Below are positions 34,011 to 45,097 of a stretch of 64,000 nt of DNA, piece after piece. A program made the translations under genes and the position numbers. The stretch's first letter is position 1; each line of letters opens with the position of its first letter. The notes under the pieces are model-generated. The model was not told the origin of the DNA. It saw nothing but the letters and a program-made list of their open reading frames with translations, and did no database searches. The stretch covers positions 186,001-250,000 of the forward strand of contig BLAL01000254.1 of NCBI GenBank assembly GCA_015698045.1. Direction: 5' to 3'. The DNA comes from Rhizophagus clarus (Eukaryota; Glomeromycota; Glomeromycetes; Glomerales; Glomeraceae).

Positions 34011-35370
34011 ATTTCACATTACTTTATGAAAAAAAAATGCTGAAATTGGCATTTTTTTGAATAACCTCATTTTTTAATAGAAAAAATGTGAAATCATTTT
34101 GTTTTATTAAATGATTTAGGTAAAATCTGTTAAAATCATTTTTTATTTATTAAAACAATTTTTAAAAGAAATGTTAAAATTATTTTTTATTTATTAAAAC
34201 AATTTTTAAAAGAAATGTTAAAATCATTTTTTTTATTAAACGATTTTTAAAAGAAACATTAAAATTTGTTTTTTTATTAAAATGATTTTTTAAAAAAAAT
34301 GTTAAAATCATTTTTCATTAAAACGATTTTTTTAAAAAAAACGTTAAAAATTATTTTTTTTCATTAAAACAATATTTTTAAAAAAAAATGTAAATCATTT
34401 TTTTCATTAAAACGATTTTTTAAAAAAACGTAAAATCATTTTTCATCAAAATAATTTTTAAAAAAAAGTTAAAAATCATTTTTTTATTTCCATTAAAACT
34501 ATTTTAAAAAAAAATGTTAAAATCATTTTTCATTAAAACGATTTTTTTAAAAAAAAACATTAAAAATCATTTTTTTCATTAATTAAAATGATTTAAAAAA
34601 ACGTAAAATTGTTTTTTTCATTAAAATGATTTTTTAAAAAAAGTAAAATCGTTTTTCATCAAAACGATTTTAAAAAAAAGTTAAAAATCATTTTTTGATT
34701 GATTAAACGATTTTTTCAAACAATTGTTTTTTAAAAAAAAGTTAAAAATCATTTTTTTATTTCCATTAAAACTATTTTAAAAAAAAATGTTAAAATCATT
34801 TTTCATTAAAACGATTTTTTTAAAAAAAAACATTAAAAATCGTTTTTTTCATTAATTAAAATGATTTAAAAAAACGTAAAATTGTTTTTTTCATTAAAAT
34901 GATTTTTTAAAAAAAGTAAAATCGTTTTTCATTAAAACAATTTTAAAAAAAAGTTAAAAATCATTTTTTGATTGATTAAACAATTTTTTTAAACAATTTT
35001 TTTTAAAAAAAAATAGTAAAAATCATTTTTTTTCTTTCCATTAAAACAATTTTTTAAAAAAAACGTTAAAATCATTTTTTGATCAAACGATTTTTTTTAA
35101 AAAAAACTTTAAAAATTGTTTTTTGATTAAAAGATTTTTTTTAAAAAAAACGTTAAAAATCATTTTTTCATTAAAATGATTTTTTTAAAAAAAAAATGTA
35201 AAATTGTTGTTTAATTGAAATGATTTTTAAAAAAAACGTAAAATCATTTTTTTTAATAAACGATTTTAAAAAAATGTAAAATCATTCTTTTTTTTATCAA
35301 AACAATTTTAAAAAAACTGGTAATTATCATTTTTTTTATTAAAATAATTTTTAAAAGAAATGTTAAAATT
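34011..35370. repeat. 1.36-kb AT-rich satellite
   Basis: Degenerate units of about 40-50 bp follow the pattern AAAATCATTTTTCATTAAAACGATTTTT, each partly self-complementary (AAAATCATTTT/AAAACGATTTT against AAAACGTTAAAA). A segment around 34470-34720 recurs at 34740-34990, so higher-order duplication occurred. It adjoins the broken transposase. No coding sequence is evident. Confidence 0.85.
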
Positions 35371-35379
35371 GTTTTTTTA

Positions 35380-35600
35380 TTGTTATCTGCTTATTTTAAA
35401 TCCAAATTTAGTCAGATTTAGATCAGATTTGGATCAGATTCAGATTAAACTCAAATCGGATCTGGATTTTAAATTTGGATCTACAGATCAGATTCGGATT
35501 TCAAATATATATCTGAATTTCAGATCCAAATTTGAAATTGATAGATCTGGATTCGTCAGATTGGATTTAAATCTAATAAAATCTGATCTGATCTGATCCA
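35380..35600. repeat. GATC/AGATTTGGATCAGA-type simple array
   Basis: Short units such as CAGATTTGGATCAGATTC recur in both orientations, finishing with ATCTGATCTGATCTGATCCA. No gene is present. Confidence 0.6.
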
Positions 35601-35611
35601 TGCAAAACCCT

Positions 35612-35885
35612 ATTTATGGTAGAACTAGAAGCGGAATCTGACATACTGTAAGATTTAAATGAAAGAGTATTACAAAGAGAGTAACACAAATAGTGTACAA
35701 ATGAATGAAGATTTTAGGGGATTTATCAGGTATATATATTAGAAATCAGTTGTCGCACAGATTATTTTGATTCATCAGTTGGCCAGTTACACAATTGACT
35801 TGATACAGATATTTGTCACATCAGATTACAAAAATCATGCCTTATAATACTTCATATAAAAAAAGTGCCGCTAAACTTTGACATA
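35612..35885. repeat. Stray fragment of the arm sequence
   Basis: TATGGTAGAACTAGAAGCGG onward matches 13848-13985, which is the start and 5' flank of the Crinkler-like gene. From about 35790 the sequence (AAAATCATGCCTTATAATAC) is the inverse of 48840-48950 downstream of the right-arm MTESDKI gene. It is thus a piece of a third arm-like copy, deep inside the core. Confidence 0.65.
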
Positions 35886-36599
35886 TCTGAAATCTGTATT
35901 CTGTGACAGATTTTGTGGCACTAGTCGAAAAAGGACAATTCGGCCTAAATTTGACCAGATCGAATATAGGTCAAATAATGATCTAACCTATGTCAAATTG
36001 AGGCCAATTTTTTTGGCGCATTTAGGGTGCCAATCGTCTCAAATTTGGAAAGAAAATTCGACCATCATTTTACCTATATTAGGACATTATTACATATTTA
36101 TTCGACCCTAAAAAAAACTATATTCGACTACTGTATATAATCCGAATATAATTGATAAATAGGTCGAACTAGAGGTTTTTCAAGGTCGAATAATAAAGCA
36201 TCATTTTGTATTTTATAAGCAAATAAAAACCATTTATTTTATATATATTGACGTATATAATATATAGTAATATAAGATAATTATATAAACCAACCCGCAT
36301 ATGATCAACTGTACAAAAAAAAATAAAAAAAATATAAAATATCCAGTACACAATGTGAAAGTGGGGGTTTAAGGACTGAAGGTCTGGCCCCCACTGAAAC
36401 ATTGTGTGTGTGGGTCACAGAACGTTAAAAACAATATCGATTTTTCTTATTATATTAGAAGAGCTTCTATTAGCTCTAGAATCTTAATTTTGATATTATA
36501 TTTCTTAATTCTGTGTGGCTTCTCCAACCTCAGAAAGCATATCGATTTTTTTAAATATATTAGAAAAGCTTCTAACAGCCCTAGAATTTTAATTTCTAT
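35886..36599. other. Spacer without a gene
   Basis: GTCGAA/TTCGAC motifs occur in both orientations at 35925-36185, possibly a small degenerate TIR element. No supported reading frame was found. Confidence 0.4.
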
Positions 36600-37300
36600 A
36601 TCACTTTTTCAACTATATTTATTAAATCTAACGAAAATAAATATATCAGGAATTGATTCTACAAGGATTAGCGCATTAATTAGCATATTTATTAAATAAG
36701 TCTAACGAAAATAAGTCTAACGGTTCTTATTACCCCATAAATAAATCTAACGAAAAATTATGTCTAACGAAAATAAGTCTAACGGTCCTTATTACCTCAT
36801 AAATAAGTTTAACGGTTTTCTTAAATCTAACGAAAATTCATAAATAAGTCTAACGAAAAATCATGTGACTTTTTAAATCTAACAAAGTTTACTATATACA
36901 AGAATGCCTTCTATATAAGCTAGCTCATTAAATAGCATAATTGTTAATTAAGTCTAATGAGATTTTTGTCCCAACTTTTCCTTAATCAAGAATGGGTTCA
37001 ATGCAGGCTAGCTCTGTAACTAGCATATTTTATATAAAAGTCCAACGAAATATTATCCTGTAAAAATCCAGAAGAAATCCGCAGAATTGTCCCAACTTTT
37101 CCTTGGTCAAGAACGGGTTCAGTGCAGGCTAACTCATCAAATAGCATATAAATTTAACGAAAAAATTAAAGTCTAACTATTCCGCCCTGCCAGGAATTTT
37201 ATAAGTCTAACGAAAAATTATAAATATCAGGAATTGGCTTTGTGCAGGCTAACTCCTTATCTAATACATTATTCATTTAAGTCTAACGACTCTGCCCTGC
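36600..37300. repeat. TCTAACG iteron array in about 60-bp larger units
   Basis: At least ten exact TCTAACG motifs, mostly within AAGTCTAACGAAAA, plus variants (TTTAACG, CCAACG, TCTAATG). About five larger units combine CAGGAATTG or CAAGAATGGGTTC, GCAGGCTAACTC, AATAGCATAT and the TCTAACG motif. It lies downstream of the Cys-rich gene at 37309 and about 650 bp before the polymerase. It is candidate binding-site or origin sequence, otherwise a satellite. Confidence 0.7.
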
Positions 37301-37308
37301 CGGGAAAT

Positions 37309-37737
37309 TTATTCTGGCCGACAACTATCACAATATTCTCCTTCTTCTAATTTTATCGGATGGAAGCATTCCCTACAGAGAGTAATATTAAGAATTGCAA
37401 GCCTGTCTCTATGTGCAACCATTATTTCCTCATAAGTTCTTTCTCGTATCTCTGATCGAAGTCTTTCTTGTATTTCTTGTATCACTAATCGAAGTCTTTC
37501 TTGCATCTCTGATCGAGGACTTTCTGATCGAAGTCTATTATAGTGTTGGATAACATAATAGCCTCTAACATGTAGTGGGCATCGGCCACAAGCAGAAGCT
37601 ATAGGCTTCCCACAATCAGAGCATGGTACTCGTTTCTTAGCTTTCCAATGAAACCGGTATCCTTCAGGACGAATGCAAGGGTTATTACAAGCCTTTCCAG
37701 TATTGCAAAGAAATGGGCAGGAATATTCACCGATCAT
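37309..37737 (-). CDS. Cys-rich zinc-binding-type protein with Arg/Glu-rich helix
   Basis: An intact 142-residue frame begins MIGEYSCPFLCNTGKACNNP. The N-terminal half has CPF...C...C-NPC...GYR-HW...PCSDCGKP...CGRCPLH, shared with the gene at 19440. The middle is a charged repeat helix (RSEMQERLRL/RSEIRERTYE). The C-terminus adds CRECFHP...YCDSCRPE, another zinc site. It is divergent from the DNA polymerase downstream (about 200 bp between starts), so it may share control with it. Function is unknown. Confidence 0.7.
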   Translation of the reverse strand: MIGEYSCPFLCNTGKACNNPCIRPEGYRFHWKAKKRVPCSDCGKPIASACGRCPLHVRGYYVIQHYNRLRSESPRSEMQERLRLVIQEIQERLRSEIRERTYEEIMVAHRDRLAILNITLCRECFHPIKLEEGEYCDSCRPE

Positions 37738-37941
37738 CCTATTTTATATCACTAAATATCAAAAGAATAATTAATAAATAGTTAATGCTTCAGTTTCGGG
37801 AAGATAGCTAGAACCATTCTGGCAAGCCTGCAAACGCCGTCTTCACTGATCGAAAAGTGAAAGGAATAGGAAATAATTAATTAAAGAAAAAATTTTATAA
37901 GCAAGTAATAGCGCGACAGTTAGAGCTAACTAATATACCAA

Positions 37942-40900
37942 ATGTCTGATGCTTACCCAGAATATATAGAAGAATTTAGTATAGAGATATCTGATTTCAA
38001 TCTGATTGGCCCTACCGCCCCATATACCTTTGCCAGAAACTTTGCCAAAACATAATAATGGAATTATTAATATTCAAAATAATGATGACTGGTGTTTCAG
38101 ATGGTGTGTCCTAGGAGCTTTGCATCCAGTTAAAGTTCATCCAGAAAGAAATCCGCATCGGCTATATGGAGATTTTGTGGAGGAGCTTAATATGGACGAT
38201 ATTCCAGTTCCAGTGCCAATCTCAACACCAGTTTATGAAAAGTTCGAAGAAAATAACCCAGAAATCAGTCTATATGTCTATGAATGGTACAACCAAAACA
38301 AATGTCTTGACTTTCGCTATATTTCAGAAAGAAAGGGAGATGAATATAAGCAAGTAAATCTTCTAGTAATTACGGAAGAAGATAGAAGTCATTACTGCAT
38401 AATCAAAGATCTGCACAAGCTGGTATACAATCATAGTAAGCATAAAGGACGAAAATATCTATGCCAATATTGTCTTCATGTATATTCAGCGGAGAAAGGG
38501 TATAAGGAACATTTGCCGAAATGCAAGGGTTTGAATAATGCTCCTCAACGGCCACAAATGCCGAAAAAAAATAAGAGTATCAAAGCTTTTTATAATCATA
38601 AATGCATGCAACCAAACCCATACCGAATATTCTGGGATTTAGAATGCTTAACCGAAAATCTAACTCCTGAAGAAAAAACAAAACTAACCCATACTGAAAG
38701 AATACAGAGGCATAAGCCAAGTGGTTATTGCTATGTAGTGGTTCGCATGGATAGTTCACTTAATTATGAGATTGTGAGTCACGATCTATATAGAGGCCCA
38801 AATGCCTTGGAAAGATTCGTTACAAAAATCGAAGAGGAACTCCTAGCTATCCAAGAAGATTTATCTGCACCGGCTGAAATGATAATGGCACCAGGAGACT
38901 TGAAGGCGTATAATGAAGCGACTGAATGCTGGATTTGCAAGGGACCTTTCTTAAAACCAGCACCAGAGGTAATAAAAAAACTCGAAGAAGCAAAGCATAG
39001 ATTATTAGAAGTTAAGGAATGGGAAATATGTATAGAAAAGGAGCATCCTGAAAAGAAAGAGGTGCAGAAAAGATACCGAGAAGCCTTAAGTGCTCTTAAT
39101 CGAAAAGTAAAAGATCATGACCATATAAATGGAAAGTATCGAGGCCCAGCTCATGACTCTTGTAACAAAAAATTGCGAATAGGCTCTTTCGAAACCAAGG
39201 TGCCACTTATATGTCATAATTTCTGGGGATATGACTCTCATCCGCTTATGAAAGTTGTGAGCAAATTCACGGCTGATAAGCTAAATTGCATCCCAGAAAA
39301 TATAGGAAAGTACAAAGCCATGGACGTAGGACAGCTTCAGTTCTTAGATAGCTTTCAGCATATGGGAATGGGACTAGATAAATTAGTAAAATGTCTAGGA
39401 GGAAAGCTCGAAAAATTCCCCCTAACTGTTAGGTACTTTACTGAGAAAGGCTATTCAATAGATAAGATTAAGCTTCTTTTCCGAAAAGGAGTATTCCCAT
39501 ATGGCTGGACAAATGCATGGGAAAAATTTGACAAAACAAGCCTCCCGCCTAGAAAGGATTTCTATTCGCTTCTCAGTCAGCAAAATATCAGTAAGGAGGA
39601 CTATGAACACGCTCAAAAAGTATGGCAAACATTCGAGATGCAGAGCTTTGGAGACTATCATGATCTTTACCTTGAGACAGACGTACTCTTACTAGCTGAT
39701 GTATTCATGAACTATACCATCATGTGTCTGCATGATGATGGCTTAGATCCCTCTCATTACGTATCTGCACCAGGAATGTTTAATGATTCCTTATACAAAA
39801 GTAGTGGAGCTGAACTTAAGCTAATGACAGATATGGACGAGTACTTGATGGTAGAGAAGGGCATTCGTGGAGGCATGACAATGGCAAGTCACCGTTATGC
39901 CAAAGCTAATAATCCTAAATGTCCCGATTACAATTCAGGCAAACCAACATCTTGGATCATGTATGAGGATAAGAATGCTTTATATTCAGGTGCAATGACC
40001 CAATACATGCCTACAGAAATTTTAGGTAAAGTGAGTCCAGAGGAAGTACCAGATATCCAAAGTATCGCGCCTGATGCAGAAATAGGCTATATGCTTGAAC
40101 TTGATCTAGAAGCTCCAATGCACTTGCACGATTACTTTGCAGATTATCCTTTAGCGCCAGAAAAGCAGATAATTCCAGAAGACTGGCTTAGCTTGTACAA
40201 TGAAAGATTAGTACAAGATAAAGAAGTTGGAAATGGTAAATACATGTCCGGAGAGAAGTTAGTTCAGGCTCTTTATCCTAAGAAAAATTATGTGGTTCAC
40301 TATCGAGCTCTTCAGACATATATGAAGTTTGGAATGAAGATTACAAAAATTCATAGCGCTATCAAGTTTAGGCAATCTCCATGGATGAAAGACTATATCG
40401 AGGAAAACATTCGCAAGCGAAAAATAGCAAAGGCCAATAGGGATGAGTTTGGGGTCATGTATTATAAGCTAAAGAACAATGCTGTCTTTGGTAAACAAAT
40501 GGAAAACGTTCGTAAACATATGAGAGTAGAATTACTTCGAACAGAAGAGGATAAAAAAATCAGGCGCCTAGCAAGTTCACTATTGTATGTAGGTTTTAAA
40601 GCATTCGAAGGGGGAATTACGGCAGTCCATATGTTAAAAAGCACAGTAACTCTAAACAAACCAATCTATGTAGGGCAGGCAATTCTCGACATTAGCAAGG
40701 CTATGATGTTCAACTTTTGGTACGGTTACATAAAGCCTCGCTATGGAGATAAGGCCCGTCTACTTTATACAGATACAGACTCACTCATAATGTGAATAGA
40801 AACTGAAGACATATATAAAGATCGAGCAGAAAGACCAGATATTTTCGATCTTAACTATTCAGGAGACTTATTTCTAATGAAGGATGAGACAAAGGGGGGC

Positions 40901-41341
40901 CCAATAGGCGAATCAGTATGTTTTAAGCCAAAGATGTATTCAGTCCTTCCAGCAGGCCATGATCCTAAAACTCCTGATGACCCAGATTCTGAAGACCCTA
41001 AAAAGAAGCATGGTATTCAAAAGGCAAAGTGTGTTAAGAAATGCGTGGTCAAAAGGGAGCTTCGACATGACAAGTTCTTAGAATGTCTTAGGAATAAGAA
41101 ACTAACCTGACATGATATGTATGGTCTCCGTAGTTATGATCATCAAATATATCTGGAGAGAGTAAATAAAATCGGGTTAAATTCATATGATAACAAGCAC
41201 TGGATCTTACTTGATGGGATTCGAACACTCCCCTATGGACATTGGCGAATTGGACTTTATAAACGCCTGGTAGCATCTGAAATAGCTCCTGAGGAAGCAG
41301 AAGAAAGGGCTATGAAAGCTAAACTTCGTGTCAAGGCATAG
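37942..41341 (+). pseudogene. Family B DNA polymerase, Polinton/linear-plasmid type, two in-frame TGAs
   Basis: The main frame runs from about 38006 to TAG at 41339-41341. Measured from 38006 there is a C2H2-like finger (CQYCLHVYS...HLPKC, about 152-173), exonuclease motif FWDLEC (about 208), an HNH/endonuclease-VII-like insert (DHDHINGKYRGPAHDSCN, about 370), motif A YEDKNALYSG (about 652), motif B KLKNNAVFG (about 820) and motif C YTDTDS (about 921). The finger plus HNH-like insert is typical of protein-primed polymerases of Polintons and linear plasmids. TGA stands at 40793-40795, right after motif C, and at 41108-41110; the frame is otherwise intact. The ATG at 37942 (MSDAYPEYIEEFSIEISDFN) is in another frame, so the N-terminus needs a +1 shift or starts elsewhere. 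Expected role: replication of the element. Confidence 0.8.
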
Positions 41342-41440
41342 ATGCTTTATAACAAATATTTTTTGGGTAAAAAAAAATCTAAAGAATATATTTTCATTAA
41401 TTAAAGTTTTTCTATCGTTATAGTAGAAACAATACAAAAA

Positions 41441-41788
41441 ATGGTTGATCATAAGGATATAGAACTTGCGCAAGTCAAAGTCATAAAAACTGCATTGCGA
41501 AAGGGCAAAAAATATGATAATCTTGCGAAAAACTATGGAGACTATCTAAAGAAACTGTGAGCTGAAAAGAATCCGAATGACTATATTAAGGCAGTTGCAA
41601 CGAAGATGTTTCCAAACGAAGAGGCATACACTCTAAGGCTAGAAAATTATTGCAAAAGATATGTAGATAACGACCTGTGTGCCAGCCTAGAGGAACTATA
41701 TGAGCTTTATTATCAAGTAGCTAAGGAGGAGAATCGTGAAAGGACAGACAATGAAATAGAAGAGATGCTCAAAGCAATGGCAATCTAG
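41441..41788 (+). pseudogene. Small helical protein, one in-frame TGA
   Basis: A 116-codon frame starts MVDHKDIELAQVKVIKTALR and ends AMAI. TGA at 41558-41560 (YLKKL, stop, AEKN) is the only defect; a CGA codon changed by one C-to-T step would fit. The sequence is helical and charged with no recognised domain. It follows the polymerase by 100 bp on the same strand. Confidence 0.5.
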
Positions 41789-41953
41789 TTGTCTTTGTCA
41801 AAGCTTTTACGAAGGTTATTTTTTTCGTCTAGAGTAGTGAACGGCACATATATGCAAGCAGGAAGACAAGTTACAATGCTAATATAAATATTATAGATTT
41901 TGTTCAGGCACGATAAATATTCAGTTTATTTTTTTCTAGATATATAAAAAAAA

Positions 41954-42210
41954 ATGCCCTCTAAAACCAATTACACAGATTCGGAAAAAGAAAGGATATA
42001 TACTATTGAGAGTCTATTATAGCGTTGGAACATGATGTAACTAAGATACATCAAAATCTTAAAAGAATTGCCTGGGAAATCTATTATCTATATAAAGACA
42101 TGGCACCAGAAGATTTCGAAAAAATGTTAAGAAGTGATATAGACGAAATGTGGAATAATTTTTCTGAGAAGGAATTAATTGAATCGGAAAAGTTATCTGG
42201 TAATGGCTAA
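41954..42210 (+). pseudogene. Small acidic helical protein, 2-nt frameshift
   Basis: MPSKTNYTDSEKERIYTIES is followed after a GAGAG run near 42010 by a different frame, LEHDVTKIHQNLKRIAWEIY onward, ending SEKLSGNG. An extra AG pair explains the shift, the same kind of change as in the Crinkler-like gene near 13800. No domain is recognised. Its end overlaps the start of the next gene by 8 nt. Confidence 0.45.
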
Positions 42211-42424
42211 AAGATCGAGAAATAACAGGCGTAAGACCTTTGGTAAGTTTACTACTAACCCCATGCAATATTTGCCACTATGCAATCCGGCCAAGTATGA
42301 TTACATATATGATAGGACAACTGGCTTTATTACTGTCAAAAATATAAAACAAGACAGGGTTGTAGGCGTGTTTGATTATCACGAACTTTGTGAATATTTG
42401 AGAGTCCAAACTATTCCGGAATAG
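42203..42424 (+). CDS. Small basic protein, unknown
   Basis: An intact 73-residue frame starts MAKRSRNNRRKTFGKFTTNP, with a strongly basic N-terminus. The C-terminal half reads IYDRTTGFITVKNIKQDRVV and then FDYHELCEYL. The ATG overlaps the end of the preceding gene by 8 nt, a compact virus-like arrangement that is unusual for a fungal nuclear gene. The basic start suggests nucleic-acid binding. Confidence 0.55.
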   Translation: MAKRSRNNRRKTFGKFTTNPMQYLPLCNPAKYDYIYDRTTGFITVKNIKQDRVVGVFDYHELCEYLRVQTIPE

Positions 42425-42501
42425 TGATTTACTAGCGGTCTCTTTAGGACCAGGCTCGGCTAACTTTATTTTTTTCGATTAAAGATACAGCATATATTAT
42501 T

Positions 42502-43440
42502 ATGGCGCATACAAACATTTTTATTATACCAGAGGTATTAGAACAGATTTTACATTTCTTATTGATAGATAAATCCCTCTATCCCACTTTATTTGTTTCC
42601 CGATTGTGGTACAGATATGGTGCTCCTATTCTATGGAGACGCATAGAGCTAAAGGGAAATGAAGTAGATGATAAATTTCGATTGGAAAGATTTTTAAAAA
42701 TAGTACCTAGAGGAGGAAGAAAACCAGTTTATAGCTCGAAACTAACTCATCTTAGAATAGCACACTACCATTCACTTTCAAATAAAAAAATCAAAGGCAT
42801 TGTGCATACTTTCCAAAATATAATTCATTTAGATTTTGAAGAAAGTATGAAGTCCGTATCTATTGGTAAAGTTCTAAAGCTAATAGCAGAATCATATCCA
42901 AATTTGAAGTATCTCAATATATCCGCTTCACATGGGGGATTTAAAAATGATAAAGGCCTATGTGCAATCGCACAATCATGCCACAAACTAGAATATCTAA
43001 ATATCTCTAATCGTACAGAGTTTTCTGAAATATCAATTTGTAATGTTATTTGCTCTTGCCCAAAGCTCCAACAACTTGACCTTAGTTATTGTGAAATTAC
43101 TGATAAAACTATCGAAGAAATTGCTAGATCATGTCATATTTTAAAATATCTTAATTTAAGGGGGTGTTATAAAATTAGCAAAGGAGCCGTAAATAAGCTA
43201 AATCCAAATATCAATATCGAGAATTTTGTGGATACTATAACGCCTCTTGATCTCATTGGGGTGGTTAGAAATCATCTTACACATAACAATGTTGCTAGTA
43301 GACAGATTTTAGCTCAGAGCCTTCAGAGCCTTTTAGACCTAAGTATGCGAGATAATTTGCAGTGGTATTCCGATCCAGGGTTGGCTAGATCAACAGTCCG
43401 GAGCAATGATATATTTGAAGATCTATGTGCTAATCATTAG
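42502..43440 (+). CDS. F-box / leucine-rich-repeat protein
   Basis: An intact single-exon frame of 312 residues. The N-terminus ([20 protein letters not shown]...[19 protein letters not shown]) fits an F-box at residues about 7-50. From about 100 to 240 there are leucine-rich repeats with the usual spacing ([42 protein letters not shown]). F-box/LRR proteins act as substrate adaptors of SCF ubiquitin ligases. Such genes are very numerous in Rhizophagus. Together with RING and ubiquitin-like genes it gives the locus a ubiquitin theme, but it may be an ordinary host family member carried along. Confidence 0.85.
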   Translation: MAHTNIFIIPEVLEQILHFLLIDKSLYPTLFVSRLWYRYGAPILWRRIELKGNEVDDKFRLERFLKIVPRGGRKPVYSSKLTHLRIAHYHSLSNKKIKGIVHTFQNIIHLDFEESMKSVSIGKVLKLIAESYPNLKYLNISASHGGFKNDKGLCAIAQSCHKLEYLNISNRTEFSEISICNVICSCPKLQQLDLSYCEITDKTIEEIARSCHILKYLNLRGCYKISKGAVNKLNPNINIENFVDTITPLDLIGVVRNHLTHNNVASRQILAQSLQSLLDLSMRDNLQWYSDPGLARSTVRSNDIFEDLCANH

Positions 43441-43489
43441 CTCGGAAGACTTAGCACAGATTTCTGCGCAATGATGTAATAGCCGATCA

Positions 43490-43575
43490 CCAGGCGTGGC
43501 CTGTGCAACATATTAATTTTCACATATACAGAAAGAAGCTATGCATGCTAACCAGTACTTTATTTTTTTATTATT
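43490..43575 (+). promoter_or_regulatory. Recurring 5' module upstream of the 43596 gene
   Basis: TGTGCAACATATTAATTTTC, then ACATATACAGAAAGAAGCTA and TAACCAGTACTTTATTTTTT. The same order occurs at 44037-44112 and, inverted, at 18530-18610. Confidence 0.45.
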
Positions 43576-43595
43576 ATAATTGATCTATTAGCAAA

Positions 43596-44057
43596 ATGTT
43601 TGATGAGAATATAGATGCCGAGAAAGAGGAAGCCTTCAATGAATTTATCAAAGAATATGGAGAAAGAGAGGAGGATTGGACTATTTATGATAATGATTGG
43701 CACGACTGGGATGACCTTTTTTGTGAAATTAAGACCCATTGGAACACAAAGGCGGTCAAGTATTGGAGAGAGAAAATACTTAAGCGATTTGTATATAGTC
43801 TACCCAGTGTAAGTAATCCAACATCATTATTCCATGTACTCTTGCAATCCAATGTCATTTATCTCCCACAATTAATAAGTCTAATAGAATTGCCATATTA
43901 TCCACTTGAACTTCGATCAGAAATATGGGGTCCCTCCAGGACCTGGCCGGATGGTCAGTCCGAGGTCGGTGATCTTCAACTCGGAAGAATTTGCTGGGCC
44001 ACTCCTGTGCGACAAAAAATAAGTGGATCATCAGTCAGGTCTTGTACGACATATTAA
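43596..44057 (+). CDS. Acidic hypothetical protein running into the right arm
   Basis: The 153-codon frame starts MFDENIDAEKEEAFNEFIKE; the acidic, Trp-rich N-terminal third has EDWTIYDNDWHDWDDLF. Up to about residue 120 it is core sequence. The last 30 codons lie beyond the arm boundary at 43970 and are translated arm sequence. The original C-terminus was therefore probably lost when the arm joined here. No domain is recognised. Confidence 0.45.
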   Translation: MFDENIDAEKEEAFNEFIKEYGEREEDWTIYDNDWHDWDDLFCEIKTHWNTKAVKYWREKILKRFVYSLPSVSNPTSLFHVLLQSNVIYLPQLISLIELPYYPLELRSEIWGPSRTWPDGQSEVGDLQLGRICWATPVRQKISGSSVRSCTTY

Positions 44058-44279
44058 TTTTCACATATATATCGAAAAAACATATTAACCAGTACCTCTA
44101 TTTTTTCCCAAACGAATGTGAGAAAATGTGAAAGGGGGTCTAGTTGCAACACAGGACCAGCTCTAAAAGTAAATATTGACGACAAAAGCATATGTTATGA
44201 AAGGCTGAGGGAGTCACAATTTCGAGATCTACAAGAACTAACTACCTTTGCGTCTCTCCGGTAGATCTACATGTGAAAA

Positions 44280-44520
44280 GGTATGAGAATTCCATTTGCA
44301 TGTGCTTTCAAAGGACTCTTGGCATCAGACGACAATACTAATTACGCCTCATACCTCCTTAACTTTTTCCCAGCAAGATATAAAGCATGTAGGAGTATGT
44401 GGAAGTTCAGCCAACTTTCCTGCGAAAATTTTTAAGGTATGTATATGTCAGAAGTTATGTATGTATGGGAACGAGCGCCAAGCCGAAAGAAGTTTCTCAC
44501 TATAGGCTTATTACCGATAG
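44280..44520 (+). other. Conserved 5' leader of the right ubiquitin-like gene
   Basis: It matches 18107-18345 in inverse orientation. A single extra T (TTTTTCCCAGCAAG) shifts the reading seen in the left arm. A GTATGT donor-like site follows AAAATTTTTAAG. It is probably a first exon and intron, or a long leader. Confidence 0.4.
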
Positions 44521-44535
44521 ATAACAAGAAGCAAG

Positions 44536-44847
44536 ATGTCTACCACCGATAATAGCGACATTATAAGCCTTAACCTCCGTTTCCGTAATAGTCAGAATAG
44601 AAATGTGATTTTCGTGATCGAGGTTTCCAAGAACGACCTTGTCTCTGTTATTGTGGATAGAGTAAGGGGTATATTAACGCCTCATCTTCCAGTCCGTCCG
44701 CATAACTTCCATCTTCAACAAATTTATCCAACCAGTATACAAAGAAGACGTATGCAACCAGAGAATATGATTTCGGTTTATTTTCCTGAGAATCCGGATG
44801 AAGATATGATTCATATTTTTGTCTACCCTCCCCTTTCCCCCGAATAA
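44536..44847 (+). CDS. Small ubiquitin-like (beta-grasp) candidate, right arm
   Basis: An intact 103-residue frame begins MSTTDNSDIISLNLRFRNSQ. A beta-strand pair (NVIFVIEVSKNDLVSVIVDR), a helix and the C-terminal strand DEDMIHIFVYPPL fit a ubiquitin-like pattern. The left-arm homologue is at 17807. The ATG was chosen by agreement with the left arm. Ubiquitin-like header domains are known in Crinkler-type effectors; here the domain is encoded as a separate gene. The fold assignment is inference. Confidence 0.6.
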   Translation: MSTTDNSDIISLNLRFRNSQNRNVIFVIEVSKNDLVSVIVDRVRGILTPHLPVRPHNFHLQQIYPTSIQRRRMQPENMISVYFPENPDEDMIHIFVYPPLSPE

Positions 44848-44928
44848 TAATTTCTATGTCATGTAATAGCGATCTATTAGCAATTTTTATGTATTGTAAG
44901 CCGGGTTCCGGCAACGATTTATTTCATA

Positions 44929-44934
44929 AATAAA
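44929..44934 (+). terminator. AATAAA polyadenylation signal of the ubiquitin-like gene
   Basis: Found in TTCATAAATAAAGTATT, 82 bp after the stop and conserved in the left arm near 17710. Confidence 0.55.
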
Positions 44935-45097
44935 GTATTATTTTATCGAGAACAGGTCACGTGTAATGATGCAATGCCTGTGCTACATAAAAACCTATAT
45001 TAACGCTTGCGTTCCCACCAGAAATAAAACTCTATTTTTCCTCCGAACGTAACACTATTTTTTATCCGAGCCTATTTTCACTATAAAACCTAACACT

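Noticed and set aside
34011-35370. Possible CRISPR-like array
   Set aside because: Units are degenerate, AT-only and contiguous with no unique spacers, and the host is eukaryotic.
40793-41110. Programmed TGA readthrough or selenocysteine in the polymerase
   Set aside because: The sites lack any evident hairpin or Cys-like context, and CGA-to-TGA decay explains them more simply. Kept only as an alternative.
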